A stretch of DNA of 64,000 nt from Trematomus loennbergii (lineage: Eukaryota > Chordata > Actinopteri > Perciformes > Nototheniidae), in contig JAAOOA010000134.1 in the NCBI GenBank assembly GCA_012861695.1, positions 1 to 64,000 on the forward strand, written 5' to 3'. This document shows positions 45,440 to 55,604 of the stretch, one piece after another. Below the pieces are notes generated by a model. The model was given only the letters and a program-made list of their open reading frames with translations. It was not told where the DNA came from and searched no databases. Within the stretch, counting starts at the first letter, position 1, and each line of letters starts with the position of its first letter. A program made the position numbers and the translations under genes.

Positions 45440-45833
45440 CATCCCTGGCAAAAGGATGTGAAATGGACCTTCAATCCTCCTTACGGAGCACATCATGGCG
45501 GAGTATGGGAAAGACTAATCTGGCTTGTAAAGAAAATTCTGCTATCCATCACAAAACAACAAACACTTGACGACGAAAGCCTTTCAACAGTTCTGTGTGA
45601 AGTTGAAGGAATTCTCAACAGCCACCAATAACTACAGTGTCAAATGATCCAAATGACTTGGAACCTCTCACACCAAGCCATTTGCTGCAGTTCAAGGTCA
45701 AACCTGCGTTGCCCCCAGGCTTATTCCATCAGCAAGATACATACTCAAGTGCAGTACATAGCAAATTTGTTTTGGGCCAGATGGATCAAAGAATATACCA
45801 CTTTTGCTAGAAAGACAGCAATGGAATCGCATT
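45440..45833 (+). pseudogene. BEL/Pao integrase end and C-terminal domain
   Basis: DVKWTFNPPYGAHHGGVWER carries the third catalytic acidic residue (Glu in VWER). [14 protein letters not shown] follows, then, after a frame change near 45,628, [13 protein letters not shown] and further C-terminal codons with a stop. Ends at a TTAA-family repeat. Confidence 0.87.
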
Positions 45834-46060
45834 AACCGGTTTAGCCCGAGAGCCCCCGGTAGAGGGGGCTGCAGGTTTTTTTTTCTTTCACAAACTGTTT
45901 TTAATATTTCAAAACCTATTAATGTGTCATACCAGATTAACGGGAATAAACTCAGCTAACTGACAGTACGAACCATTTTTACCAAAACAAAACACAAGTC
46001 TCATAAGAACGTCTAAATGACCCCTGAGCGAAAAAATGCTAACGCACAAGTGCATTAGCC
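45832..46060. mobile_element. TTAA-family repeat fragment
   Basis: TTAACCGGTTTAGCCCGAG start and the GTGTCATACCAGATTAACGG, CACAAGTCTCATAAGAACG and GAGCGAAAAAATGCTAACGC words of the family. The right end is absent. 46,061-46,230 has no gene. Confidence 0.7.
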
Positions 46061-46230
46061 CGCGCACCAACGGAGAGAGAATAACTTATGGCAACACAAT
46101 AAAAAACATGGTAGCGGTGGAGTGATGAGGAGGTGTCGGTGTTTTTCGCCTGCCGTCTTTTCTGCAGACTTGTCAAAATAAAAGTAAGCAAAACACTACT
46201 TTTGAATTCATTATTGAAATGTGTGCATAA

Positions 46231-47321
46231 TAGGGTGTAACAGTATACGTATTTGTACCGAAATTATTCTGTATGGGCCCTTCGGTTCGGTACACGTGTG
46301 TACCGAAGTGTACCGATGAATATGACATTAAACGTAAAAAATTGAGAACGTGAACAACTTTTTGGAAGTAATCTCAGGTGCTGTGACGCAGCATTCAGTG
46401 TAATTTGCTCACATTGGGTTCAACGCATAGAGCGACTAAGTCATATCATTGGACAGAGGCATACTATGAGAGCTGGTCACAGGGATGCGTTCAAATGTAG
46501 TCAGTAATTTGAGGAACTGTCGAAATGGCGAACGCAAATAAAGTTGAGCTCGAAAATCCTCCAGCATCATTGAAGTCTCCGGTTTGGGAACATTTTGGTT
46601 TTGCAGTTACGTACAAGGATGACGGACAAAGACAGGTGGACCGAACCAAAGCTGTTTGTCGGCATTGTTCAACTAAAATTGGTTACGCGGCTGGCAATAC
46701 ATCAAACTTGCACACTCATTTGAAAAGGCATCCCCCGAACGTGAATATCACCGGTACCAAAAGAAAAAAGACTGAAGTGCAAACTCAACTCCCACTAGCA
46801 TTTAAGCCTCCAACACTCGCAAAAAGTTCAGACCGAGCCAAAGCTATTACAAACGCCAAATATCCTTATGTTGCCATGTTAGCAAAGCGCTACCTGGCTG
46901 TATCTGCTACCTCTGTCCCTAGCGAGAGGGTGTTCTCCACAGCAGGAGACATTGTTAGTGCCAGCAGATCTGCCCTTTCGGCAAGCAATGTGGACAAGTT
47001 AATTTTTCTTTAAAAAAACATGAAAATACAATGACAAGCAAGCAAGTCCTAATGTCAAGCTGGCTGCTTAGGTACTAGTACAGTACAGTTCAAATACAGA
47101 TTATTTCAGTTCATCGAAATGCTGCACCTTAATGTCTATTTTATCATATTTTGTATTTATTTGAGTGAATACATTATTCACAGTTTAATAATAATTAAAA
47201 ACCCCAAAAATATTTTATGTTTTGTGATCATTTTTTCTGCTGTACCGAAAATGTACCGAACCGTGACCTAAAAACCGAGGTACGTACCGAACCGAAATGT
47301 TTGTGAACCGTTACACCCCTA
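46231..47321 (+). mobile_element. hAT deletion derivative with perfect TSD
   Basis: 1,091 bp, ends TAGGGTGTAACAG and GTTACACCCCTA, with subterminal repeats of ACCGAACCG and TACCGAA on both sides. The flanks are the identical 8 bp GTGCATAA (46,223-46,230 and 47,322-47,329). It encodes one compact ORF. The TSD has not changed, so insertion is fairly recent, later than the BEL/Pao element it sits beside. Confidence 0.95.
46525..47013 (+). CDS. BED-finger plus hAT dimerisation mini-protein
   Basis: An uninterrupted 162-residue frame inside the hAT element. Residues about 18-72 form a BED finger (VWEHFGFAVTYKD, CRHCSTKIGY, NLHTHLKRHP). Residues about 73-105 are a basic linker with KRKKTEVQTQLPLAF. 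Residues about 112-162 are the hAT C-terminal dimerisation region (YPYVAMLAKRYLAVSATSVP, SERVFSTAGDIVSASRSA, SNVDKLIFL, stop). The catalytic RNase H-like domain and insertion domain, normally several hundred residues, are cleanly missing yet the join stays in frame. Such a protein should bind element ends and pair with full transposase but not cut. By analogy with the short P-element repressor it might inhibit transposition; this is inference. Confidence 0.85.
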   Translation: MANANKVELENPPASLKSPVWEHFGFAVTYKDDGQRQVDRTKAVCRHCSTKIGYAAGNTSNLHTHLKRHPPNVNITGTKRKKTEVQTQLPLAFKPPTLAKSSDRAKAITNAKYPYVAMLAKRYLAVSATSVPSERVFSTAGDIVSASRSALSASNVDKLIFL

Positions 47322-47440
47322 GTGCATAACAATGCAATTAATCGCAGAAAATAAAAATCATGATTAAAATGTTGCCCAGCAATAATAAACAGTCAGAAGT
47401 GTTACCAAATTGTTTAACGTGTTACCAAAAGAGTTTAAAG

Positions 47441-48983
47441 CAGGGCTGTCCAAACCTTTTTCACCGAGGGCCACATACAGAAAAACATACGAAGGGCTGG
47501 GGCACTCATAAAGGTGAGGTATATTGCCTCATCAGTTAAAGGGGACCTATCATGCAAAATGCACTTTTGTACGTCTTTTATACATGAATATGTGTCCCCG
47601 GTGTTCCAGGGAACTCACCAAGTGTCAGAAAACACAACCCTCTCTATTTTCCTCCATACCCAAATCTCTAAAAAAGGGGCTGCAACGGATCTGATAAAAA
47701 CTGATCCAGATTTGAACACTTCACTGACGTCAGTAAAGTGGCGCTACGGCTATTGGGCCAACTCTCCACCAATCAGGGGAATGTGGGGTTGGGCCACGGC
47801 CGGCCATTGCAGTTCGAAAGCGCTGGAGACGCTGTAGTACATATGCCAGGCCTGTAAGTGGCGCTGTAGTCTGCCACAAAAGCAGCGAAGAAGACTTCCC
47901 GCGCATATGGTAACCATGGTTACCCTTCTGTTTATTCTCCGCTGTGGCTTTTTTTCCTCCCTCCCCGAGGCAAGCGTTTGCTCCCGCTGCTTTAATTCAA
48001 TGCAATCCCTCCCCGTCGAGGCAAGCACTGTAATTCTCTCCGGTTAGTCCACCAGCAGATGACAAACACCCACCTCTCCGCCTCTTCCAAGGAACGAGGG
48101 GACCGTGCGGCAGAGTTTCAGTTAGGTTTTCTTTCGCCGGTCAAGATGTCCGTTAAAGTTTAAATCTTCCGGACAAAATTAGAAAAGTGCCGGTCAAAGG
48201 TCTTCTTTGTTATTTATTGAGCTTTAAAACAAATGAATAACGACTCTATAGGCCTATAATAACATGGAGGACGGAGATCTATTTTTCTCCCCCTCTTCTG
48301 ACTTCATCAGAGCACGGCTCCCCTCTCCTGCAGGGGGGCGTGGTCAGCTGCAGCTCACAGAATCAGCCCCGTAGACAGCAAACAGCAAATAGAGCGAAAT
48401 GAGGCATGGCTAAAATGCATGATCTGTTTGGAATTTTGAAAACAGAAACGTATAAATATACCTTATATAGGTATGGCCCAACAATATATCATTTAAATAT
48501 AGCATGATAGGTCCACTTTAAGTTATAAGTTAGCAACATGTAGGTAAATTAGGCTCGATACATGAATATGCTTTAAGAAAAAAACCGCCTACATCACAGC
48601 TCTCTATAGGGTTTCATTTATCTTGTTGGCAGCTCATCCCTTAAAAACAGAAGTCTCAGAGTGATTATAATAAGATGAAATATGAAGGGTCTATTTCAAG
48701 CTTGTTATGAAAATAAGTTATTAGGCTTTTTGTATCAACTAAGATTTGTTAGAAAATGTTATCAACATGAATTGACTGAATTTATTTTAAAAGTGGGCTT
48801 ATTAACACATGAATACTACTGTGTAATATATCTGTACATATATATTTAAGAAGTACAATATAAGAAAAGCAAAAGTTTCATTTGTGGGCCATATTTCATT
48901 ATACTTTTTGAATTAGCTGAGGGCCAATTCAAAATGGCCAGCGGGCCGCATTTGGCCCCCGGGCCGTAGTTTGGACACCTCTG
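47441..48983. mobile_element. hAT-type element split by a MITE
   Basis: Left end CAGGGCTGTCCAAACC and right end GTTTGGACACCTCTG, with GGGCC-rich subterminal sequence (GCGGGCCGCATTTGGCCCCC). Flanks GTTTAAAG and CTTTAAAG (one mismatch). The element's own sequence is only 47,441-47,535 plus 48,522-48,983. No transposase. Confidence 0.85.
47536..48521. mobile_element. Complete TTAA MITE nested in hAT element
   Basis: Left TTAAAGGGGACCTATCATGC and right CATGATAGGTCCACTTTAA, TTAA on both borders, 986 bp. The left 185 bp match 17,514-17,702. No transposase. Confidence 0.9.
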
Positions 48984-49018
48984 CTTTAAAGTGTTAATGA
49001 AGAGTAAAGGGAACAGAC

Positions 49019-49211
49019 CTGCTCTGTGTATCCGAAGCTGAGGCTGTAAAACAGCGTCCAGTAGTTTCTGGAGTCTCTCGTTCTCCTCTTTGGAAAGAGA
49101 CAGCTCCTCCTCGAGCTCTGCTATCCTTTTTTCAAACAGAGCAAATATATCTTCAGGAGCAGCAGTGAGTCGCTGCTTCTTCAACGACAGCAGCATTTGG
49201 ACTTTACTCAT
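49019..49211 (-). CDS. C2H2 zinc-finger gene, exon 1
   Basis: Minus-strand first coding exon, 64 codons plus one base. It starts MSKVQMLLSLKKQRL, chosen over the in-frame Met 20 codons upstream because this is the usual start in fish zinc-finger genes of this type. The remainder is a coiled-coil-like acidic segment (IFALFEKRIAELEEELSLSKEENERLQ) ending QLRIHRA. The donor is GAGCAG|GTCTGT, leaving one base; exon 2 begins AC GTC CAG, so the joined codon is Asp and gives HRADVQLL, the family junction. The intron to 32,964 is about 16 kb and is filled with mobile elements. The preceding 49,212-49,530 is a plausible leader and promoter. Confidence 0.88.
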
Positions 49212-49530
49212 GTTTACTAGATCACCTTTTCCTGCAAACTCCGTTAAACACACCGTTTCTCTCTTCACCAAACTCTCAATCTGACTAGTGTTGCTAACGT
49301 GTTTCCAGCTAGCATGCTAAGCTAGCTCCTATAGTCCGAGGTAAACGCTCCAGAAAAAAGAGCACAGAGTCTATTCGGAGGTTTATCCAGACACACAGAT
49401 GATGGATCAGTAGTGCTGGAGCTCACAAACGCTTTCTCAGGAACACAGAGAGAGAGAGAGAACCGTAGCGACGAGACGCCACATGGATCCAGGTTAGAAA
49501 GAGCTGGGAACTTCACTTCCGGTGAAGACG
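49212..49530 (-). promoter_or_regulatory. Probable leader/promoter of the zinc-finger gene
   Basis: Immediately upstream (minus strand) of exon 1. An AG-dinucleotide run (AGAGAGAGAGAGAG) lies near 49,446-49,462. No TATA box was identified and the assignment rests on position alone. The minus-strand ORF at 49,516-49,322 has no domain. Confidence 0.35.
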
Positions 49531-49539
49531 CCTCCTCCT

Positions 49540-50590
49540 TCTTCTTCTTCTCTCAGTTTTTGGCGGATTGCAAACAACTTTAAGGTGCATACCGCCACCT
49601 ACTGTACATGAGTTTGAATCATCATATCATTCCATCTCTTAACTCATGGACGTATATCTATGATCTAATCAAAAATAAATAAATAAACAAAAAACATAAA
49701 TAAATAAAACAAAACAAAACAAAATCCATGATCTATTCTAACCTAATGTTACATTATTTGTCCTACCCCAGTTTCCCTCAGAAAGGTAAACAGTGCCTTT
49801 CTGGTAGCTCTTCCTCCCTCTCCTTCTGTTCCCAGAATACCAACCACACTCCATTCCCTCTCTGCCTCTATCACTTTATCCTTAGTTTTTCTCTTTCAGC
49901 TTTATAGATGTCACAATGTAATAAGATATGTTCCACATGTTCTTTAACTCCACAGCTCCCACACTTGTCACTGTCACTTTTCCCCATGACATACAGAGTA
50001 CCATTCAATGCTGTGTGATTTAGTCTGAGTCTAGCTATCATGATTTCCTCCCTTCTGTTTCTTTCTTTATAAATATTCATTGTGATTGTCTTTTGAACTT
50101 TATGATACTCTTTGCCTTTCTGGTCTTTCTCCCACCTTTTCTGCCAGATCTCCATCCCTTTCTTCTTAATCACTGCTTTTCCTTCTCCTTTTCCAAGTTG
50201 AACTGGTAATGTGATTTCCTTTTGTAGTGCACTTTTTGCTCATTTATCAGCACACTCGTTCCCTTTCACCCCCTCATGTGCAGGCAGCCAGCAGAACTGC
50301 AGATCTATACCGCCTCTGTGAAGTCTTAACAGGCTATGATTCAGTTCTATGAGAATGTCTTCTCTGACAGTTGTTGTTGACTGTATGCTTTTTAATATGG
50401 ACAATGAATCTATATATCACCACCCTATCTGGTCTGACCTCTTCAACCCACTGTAATCCTATTATTACAGCCAGCCTTTCTGCTGTGTACACTGATAATT
50501 GATCAGACGCTCTTTTTGAGATCGATATTTTAAAGTCTGGGATATATACCAACTCCAACACACTCTTCCTTGTTCTTAGAACCCTCTGTG
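49540..50590 (-). mobile_element. LINE 3' part with RNase H (I/Nimb-like)
   Basis: Minus-strand fragment. 50,561-50,334 reads SVYTAERLAVIIGLQWVEEV and RPDRVVIY, an RNase H-like segment. 50,173-49,871 reads EIMIARLRLNHTALNGTLYV, KCGSCGVKEHVEHILLHC, the Cys-rich end typical of I-type LINEs. The low-coordinate side is AT-rich (AAATAAATAAATAAAC near 49,675), consistent with a 3' end. The frames are joined by at least one frame change. The 5' side is cut by another LINE tail. Confidence 0.75.
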
Positions 50591-50599
50591 TACATTTTG

Positions 50600-51135
50600 A
50601 GGTAATTGTAATAATAATAATAATAATTTGAATTTATAGTGCCTTTCAACCTCAAGGTCGCTTTACAAAGAAACATACAAGGACAAGACATAAAACATAA
50701 AAAAACATAAACATAAAACAGGGGGCAGAAATGGAAGTGTAAGTGGGGGGGGAGTGAGTTATAGTTGGAAGGCATGTTGAACAGATGAGTTTTAAGGGTT
50801 GATATGAAGATGTTGAGAGAAGGGGCGTTGCAGATTTCTGCAGGGGGAGTTCCAGAGGGTGGGGGCAGCGACACTGAAGGCACGGTCCCCGAAGGTGCGG
50901 AGGCGTGAATGGGGAATGGAGAGCAGGCCGGAGTCTGAGGATCGAAGGGTGCGGGACGGGATGTAAGGGTGGAGGAGATCTGTGAGGTACTGAGGGGAGA
51001 GGGCATGGAGGGATTTGTAGGTGAGGAGCAGGAGTTTGTAAGTGATGCGGACTTGACCGGGAGCCAGTGGAGGTTGAAGAGAGTAGGGGTGATGTGCTGC
51101 CAGGGCTTGGTGCGTGTGAGAACCCTGGCAATTGT
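50600..51135 (-). mobile_element. L2-like LINE 3' fragment
   Basis: An (AAT)n tract at 50,608-50,629 followed by TTATAGTGCCTTTCAACC and GTCGCTTTACAAAG is the inverted 3' tail. The minus strand reads HITPTLFNLHWLPV and AEICNAPSLNIFISTLKTHLF, the end of the LINE protein, with frame breaks. Inserted beside the I-like fragment. No endonuclease or polymerase core. Confidence 0.75.
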
Positions 51136-51263
51136 CAAATAAATAAACAAATCAAATATCTGTATAGCAATTACAAATGTTTGGCATACTGAAGCTGATG
51201 TTCTTGCAGGATTCGTGCTGTTCGGAGTTTGCATCCTCGTGGTTGATTGCACTTATTGTAAGC

Positions 51264-51500
51264 TGCAGAGGTGGAATAAGTACTCAGATCTTGTACTTTA
51301 GTAAAAGTAGAAGTACTCAGACTTGTACTTGAGTAAAAGTAGATCTACTCAGATATTTTACTTGAGTAAAAGTAGAAATACCAGAGTGTAGGAATACTCT
51401 GTTACAGTAAAAGTCCTGCATTCAAGATGTCACTGAAGTAAAAGTACAAAAGTGTTGGCATCAAAAATAGTTAAAGTTCCAAAAGTAAAAGTACTCAATA
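51264..51500. mobile_element. AAGTACTCAG-rich repeat (hAT-type end)
   Basis: CAGAGGTGGAATAAGTACTC followed by repeats of AAAGTAGAAGTACTCAG, the inverted complement of the array at 44.7 kb. The other end was not found. 51,501-51,656 has no gene. Confidence 0.55.
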
Positions 51501-51656
51501 TGCAGATCGACCATTCAGAATAATATATATGATATGTTTTGATTATAATCATTGATGCATTCATGTGTTTATCACATTTAAATGCTGGATTTATTTGTAT
51601 TGTGTTGATCATTTCTACACACGGTGGTATTACTATTTTTATTTATGTTAAAGTGC

Positions 51657-51988
51657 AGCAGGAGGGGACTCTTTAAAGTAGAGACACTACATACTGACAT
51701 ACACCTGAACATCAGCAGGAGGGGACTCTTTAAAGTAGAGACACTACATACTGACATACACCTGAACATCAGCAGGAGGGGACTCTTTAAAGTAGAGACA
51801 CTACATACTGATATACACCTGAACATCAGCAGGAGAGGACTCTTTAAAGTAGAGACACTACATACTGACATACACCTGAACATCAGCAGGAGAGGACTCT
51901 TTAAAGTAGATACACTACATACTGATATACACCTGAACATCAGCAGGAGAGGACTCTTTAAAGTAGAGACACTACATATTGACATACA
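51657..51988 (+). repeat. 57-bp minisatellite, about 5.8 copies
   Basis: AGCAGGAGGGGACTCTTTAA recurs at 57-bp spacing from 51,657, with single-base variants (GAGGGG/GAGAGG, GACATA/GATATA). Both strands stay open through the array because 57 is divisible by three; these frames are not genes. Confidence 0.93.
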
Positions 51989-52189
51989 GTGATTTTAGTG
52001 TCATGTAAAATCTCTGTTTCTTCTCTTAATGTTTATCCTTGTTTTAAGTTGCAAATGGTCCTGCAGTGATGCAAAAAAACCTTCCAGACTTTATCTGATA
52101 ATAAAGTATCATCGTATGTTGTGAAAACAGCAGCATGGGTGTTTACATCTGTGCTTTAATATTTATTTACAGTATTTTAATAATCTCAC

Positions 52190-54271
52190 CTCATCACAGA
52201 AGTCAGCGTTCTGCGTGCACACTATTGTTTTAGGGGCACCAAACCTGAAAGAAAAGAGAAGAAGAGGAGATTAATTTCAGGTTAAAAATATTGTTATTTC
52301 TGCGTCCTGATGGTTGCATTTTAGAAAAAGTCAGATTTTTTTTCTGATTTTACTTCCATTCTTGAGAGGATAATAAATACATGGATCCTGATATTGAAGA
52401 CCAAGCCGGTGACGAGTGAGATTTTTCTAACAAAACACACATGTGAAAGGGAAGGAAAATGGGAGACAGTGTGGGTGCCTCGAGGCGAATCATTTTCAGA
52501 TTATATATATACACAGTATTCTGGTCTTGGACATCACTGAATCCTTTCTGGCAGGAAGATCATGGACTTTTACGAAAAGTTTTTCAGATAGACTTTCCAT
52601 TTAACTTTGAATCTTAATATTCGATGATTCCTCTAAAGTAAAATATTTATTTTGAACCCTGAGTGCTGCTAGCAAGAATGGCATTACTAGAATGCGGTTA
52701 AAACCAGGAAAACCTATTGTGGATATGGGCATTGTTTAGGATATTTTGGAGGATTACCTTTGCTTTGAGATAGCGACACATTGAATATGTGACATGTCTC
52801 CATGCTTTAATGTTCAAAAAGCTCTTTATTTTCTCGTACTAGAGGGAGAATCTCCAAAAACAGAATAGGGCCTCTTTAAGATTCACATATCATGAATGAG
52901 GCTTCAAATACCTGGTCAGGTAAAGTGTGATTACAGGTGATCTTGTGAAGTGTATCTACCTGTATATGCATTTGGAAATACATTTTGCGACAGAGAGAGC
53001 GTCCGTCCTCTGAACCGGAAAAGCTTCGGGCCATTTACTGAAGTAATCGATGAGCACTATGACGTTAGAGTTCCCCTGCTGCGTCTCTGGGAAAGGCCCT
53101 GAGGAAGAGGAAGAGGAAGATAAGGTGAGGTGAGGTAAAGTAAAGTAAGGTGAGGTAAAGTGAGGTAAGGTAAGGTGAGGAAAGGTAAAGTAAAGTGCGG
53201 TAAGGTGAGGTAAGGTGAGGTAAGGTAAGGTAAGGTGAGGTAAGGTGAGGTAAGGCAACGTAACATTTAGTAAGAAATAAAACAGCAGATAAATATAATT
53301 TGAGGAAATTAAATTAAGGCAAAAACCTATAATGTCGATCCCAACGATCTCCCAAGGTGCGTCCACTTTAATGGGCCGGACCGTCCTGGCCAGGTTTTTA
53401 CTCCTTTCTGTGTGCTGACAGGTGTCACACACTTTGATCTGAAACAGGACACAGTTCAAAGTTAAATATTAATATAACTATTAAGTCACAGTGTCATAGA
53501 GTAGAGCAGGTGTTGGACCCTGAGGCAGCATCTCCCTGGTCCAATGGGATTTTGGATTATTGCAGAAAATAATCTCTTTGTCAAACAAACGTTTATGATA
53601 CTGACATGTTTAGTTCAGCAAGATAATCTCCACATATTAACACCACTTTATGATTTTGTAAGGAAAAAGCTAACTACAGGCTATAAGGAACTACAGCACG
53701 GTCACATGACTTCACGTCACCACCGCTAAGCTAAAGGAGGCTAATGTTGGGCTATAAAGGAACTACAGCACGGTCACATGACTTCACGTCACCACCACTA
53801 AGCTAAAGGTGGCTAATGTTGGGCGTGATGACGTTTCGTCGTCTCATTTAGACACTTGTTAGCACCGACAGTGGGTTATTTACAGATGTATTTTTATGTC
53901 GTAAAACTAAAAGTGAAAATCTCTTCAGCTTGTGTCAACCTCAGACCTTATTTCAGGATAATAACCTCAAACACATTCAGAAAAAACTTCAACACCAGGG
54001 GACAGGAAGGGATACAATGCTGACTCATCCTTGGTTTTAGGACTCATTCCTGCCCACTGCATTAAAGACGAACGTACCCAGTCCACCACGTCCTTGATGA
54101 TGCCCAGCCAGTAGTACTTGCTCTGGATTCGGTGCACGGTCTTCTTCTGGCCGAGGTGATGACCGATGCCGTTGAAGTGGCAGTCGAGGAAAATCTGCCT
54201 CTTCCTCTCCGCCTCGATCACCACCTCCCTCTTCTCCTCCTTCTTCGGCCCGACGTAGTACAGCTTCCCCT
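52190..54271 (-). CDS. Domesticated gypsy/GIN-type integrase gene (partial)
   Basis: Four minus-strand exons: 54,078-54,271, 53,327-53,438, 52,960-53,098 and 52,190-52,244. All have AG/GT borders and the codon phases match across every junction; no stops occur. Exon 1 gives GKLYYVGPKKEEKREVV and an HHCC zinc-binding half (HFNGIGHHLGQKKT, SKYYWLGIIKDVVDW). Exon 2 supplies the Cys pair (VCDTCQHTERSKNLA) and the first catalytic Asp (IVGIDIIG). Exon 3 continues PFPETQQGNSN, VLIDYFSKWPEAFPV. Exon 4 reads FGAPKTIVCTQNADFCDE, where the usual S-D-x-G becomes C-T-x-N, so the second catalytic Asp and its Gly are lost. Intron-bearing, open and catalytically altered, this resembles vertebrate genes made from GIN/Ginger or gypsy integrases. 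Upstream and downstream exons were not found. Confidence 0.82.
53125..53275 (+). repeat. GGTAAGGTGA simple repeat in an intron
   Basis: About 150 bp of GGTAAGGTGAGG-like words with scattered AAAGTAAAGT variants, inside the intron between the second and third integrase exons. The minus-strand ORF rich in LPYLTLPHLT is a product of the repeat. Confidence 0.9.
53679..53823 (+). repeat. 72-bp tandem duplication
   Basis: CTATAAGGAACTACAGCACG at 53,681 and CTATAAAGGAACTACAGCAC at 53,752 open two nearly identical units (GTCACATGACTTCACGTCAC, AAGCTAAAGG, GCTAATGTTGG). It lies in the first visible intron of the integrase gene. Confidence 0.9.
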
Positions 54272-54683
54272 CTGAGTGAAGGAAGACACAATATTAGATT
54301 TTGGATAATAGAAGATTCCTTAAAATCATATTTTAAGTTCTGCTTTGGGTTGTAGACTTTGTGTTTTAAGTAAGGGATAATGAATACAACTCTTAAGGGT
54401 GATATGTCTCTATAATGACCGCCTCGCTGCACATTATCGCCTATTTCACGGCACATACTTAACAAACCAACGACTTGACTCACAATATCAATTGAAAATG
54501 ATTATATTGACTTAAAAACGATCGTCAATTCCACCGGGCACTATTTTGCTTGGCAGCGGTGTGTTATCGAGTATTAACAACCTCTGCAATCTCCAAATTA
54601 ACCAATCAGAATCGAGTATTCAATTAAGCCGTGTAATTCCATGGAATATAACAAAAAGTGTATCTCGAGCCGGTTTCTCAACT

Positions 54684-55436
54684 CAGTGGCGAGCCGTGAG
54701 CTTTATACCTAGGCCCTCTGACCCCCACCAATTCCCTAGAAAAAAAGAAAAAAAAAGAGTTATTACGTCACAGCGTATACTTCAGCGGAATATCAAAACA
54801 ACGGCCCAGGGTGCAAAACGCATCAATGACAGCGACCCTCTACCACACAAAACAACATCTGTGAACCCAAGTTGTGTTATTTGACATTGAAAATGATATT
54901 GCATTGTGTTTGTTACTTTCGTTGCAGTTGTATGTCTTAAGTGTAATTTGGCATGCTTTTATTTTGAAGGCGAGTTCACGCTGTTGACAGGAAGTTGTTG
55001 TTGCTATGGAAACAAGAAAAGTTTCACAGCGGGCGGAACTTGTCATAAAGTCCGCGATAATAAAACCCACCCATTTAGAGGGAAGATATGATTGGTCAAT
55101 TGTACTGTCATTTGACATTACTCTCTCGTTCAGTTACTATAGCGGGCCCTCTGTGAATCGCAGAGAGGGCCAGACGAGCTTCTTTCATGTAACCCTTCAC
55201 ATTCAACAGAGACTGAACAGGCAGATTCGAAGGATTTATTTCTTTGGAAATGTTATTTTAAATACAATTAAATCAAGTTTTTTTCGGTAAAACTAATGAA
55301 AAATATAACAAAAATAATATTAAAAAAATATATATTTGAAAAATATATATTTTTTTTTAAATGTTTTTAAATATTATTTTTTTGAATATCTTAGGCCCTC
55401 ACAGAGGGCCTAGAGGGCCCTGACGGCTCGCCACTG
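54684..55436. mobile_element. hAT-type MITE (GTGGCGAGCCGT ends)
   Basis: CAGTGGCGAGCCGT at the left and ACGGCTCGCCACTG at the right are perfectly inverted (14 bp). No matching 8-bp flanks; the flanking sequence GTATTAACAACCTCTGCAAT appears on both sides, so the element may sit at a rearranged repeat. No gene. Confidence 0.7.
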
Positions 55437-55604
55437 TGTTATTGAGTATTAACAACCTCTGCAATCTCCAAATTAACCAATCAGAATCCGTGTAATTTAA
55501 CATTCATCACAAATCTAAATAAAGTATGTAACCCTGCCTTGTTTATTTTTGAAAGGCATTCTAACACGAAAAATGAAATGCAAATATAAGATTCAGATAA
55601 TCAT

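Larger units (their letters stand above)
37299..45833 (+). mobile_element. BEL/Pao LTR retrotransposon, shattered
   Basis: Plus-strand remnants in the order gag, protease, reverse transcriptase, integrase, inside the zinc-finger gene's intron and antisense to it. At least five later insertions interrupt it: a MITE (38,183-38,838), an antisense LINE (39,862-41,135), a hAT tail (42,390-42,785), an unidentified piece (about 43,190-43,550) and a hAT MITE plus unassigned sequence (43,930-45,440). Most of the reverse transcriptase and all of RNase H are gone. LTRs were not found. It ends in a TTAA-family repeat. Several frames are broken, so it cannot move by itself. Confidence 0.9.

Noticed and set aside
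51578..51992. Sense and antisense ORFs of 19-residue repeats
   Set aside because: The 57-bp unit keeps several frames open; no Met context, domain or flanking coding signal.
52956..53266. Minus-strand ORFs with LTLPYLTLPHLT
   Set aside because: Read through the GGTAAG intron repeat; splice phases show the true exons on either side.
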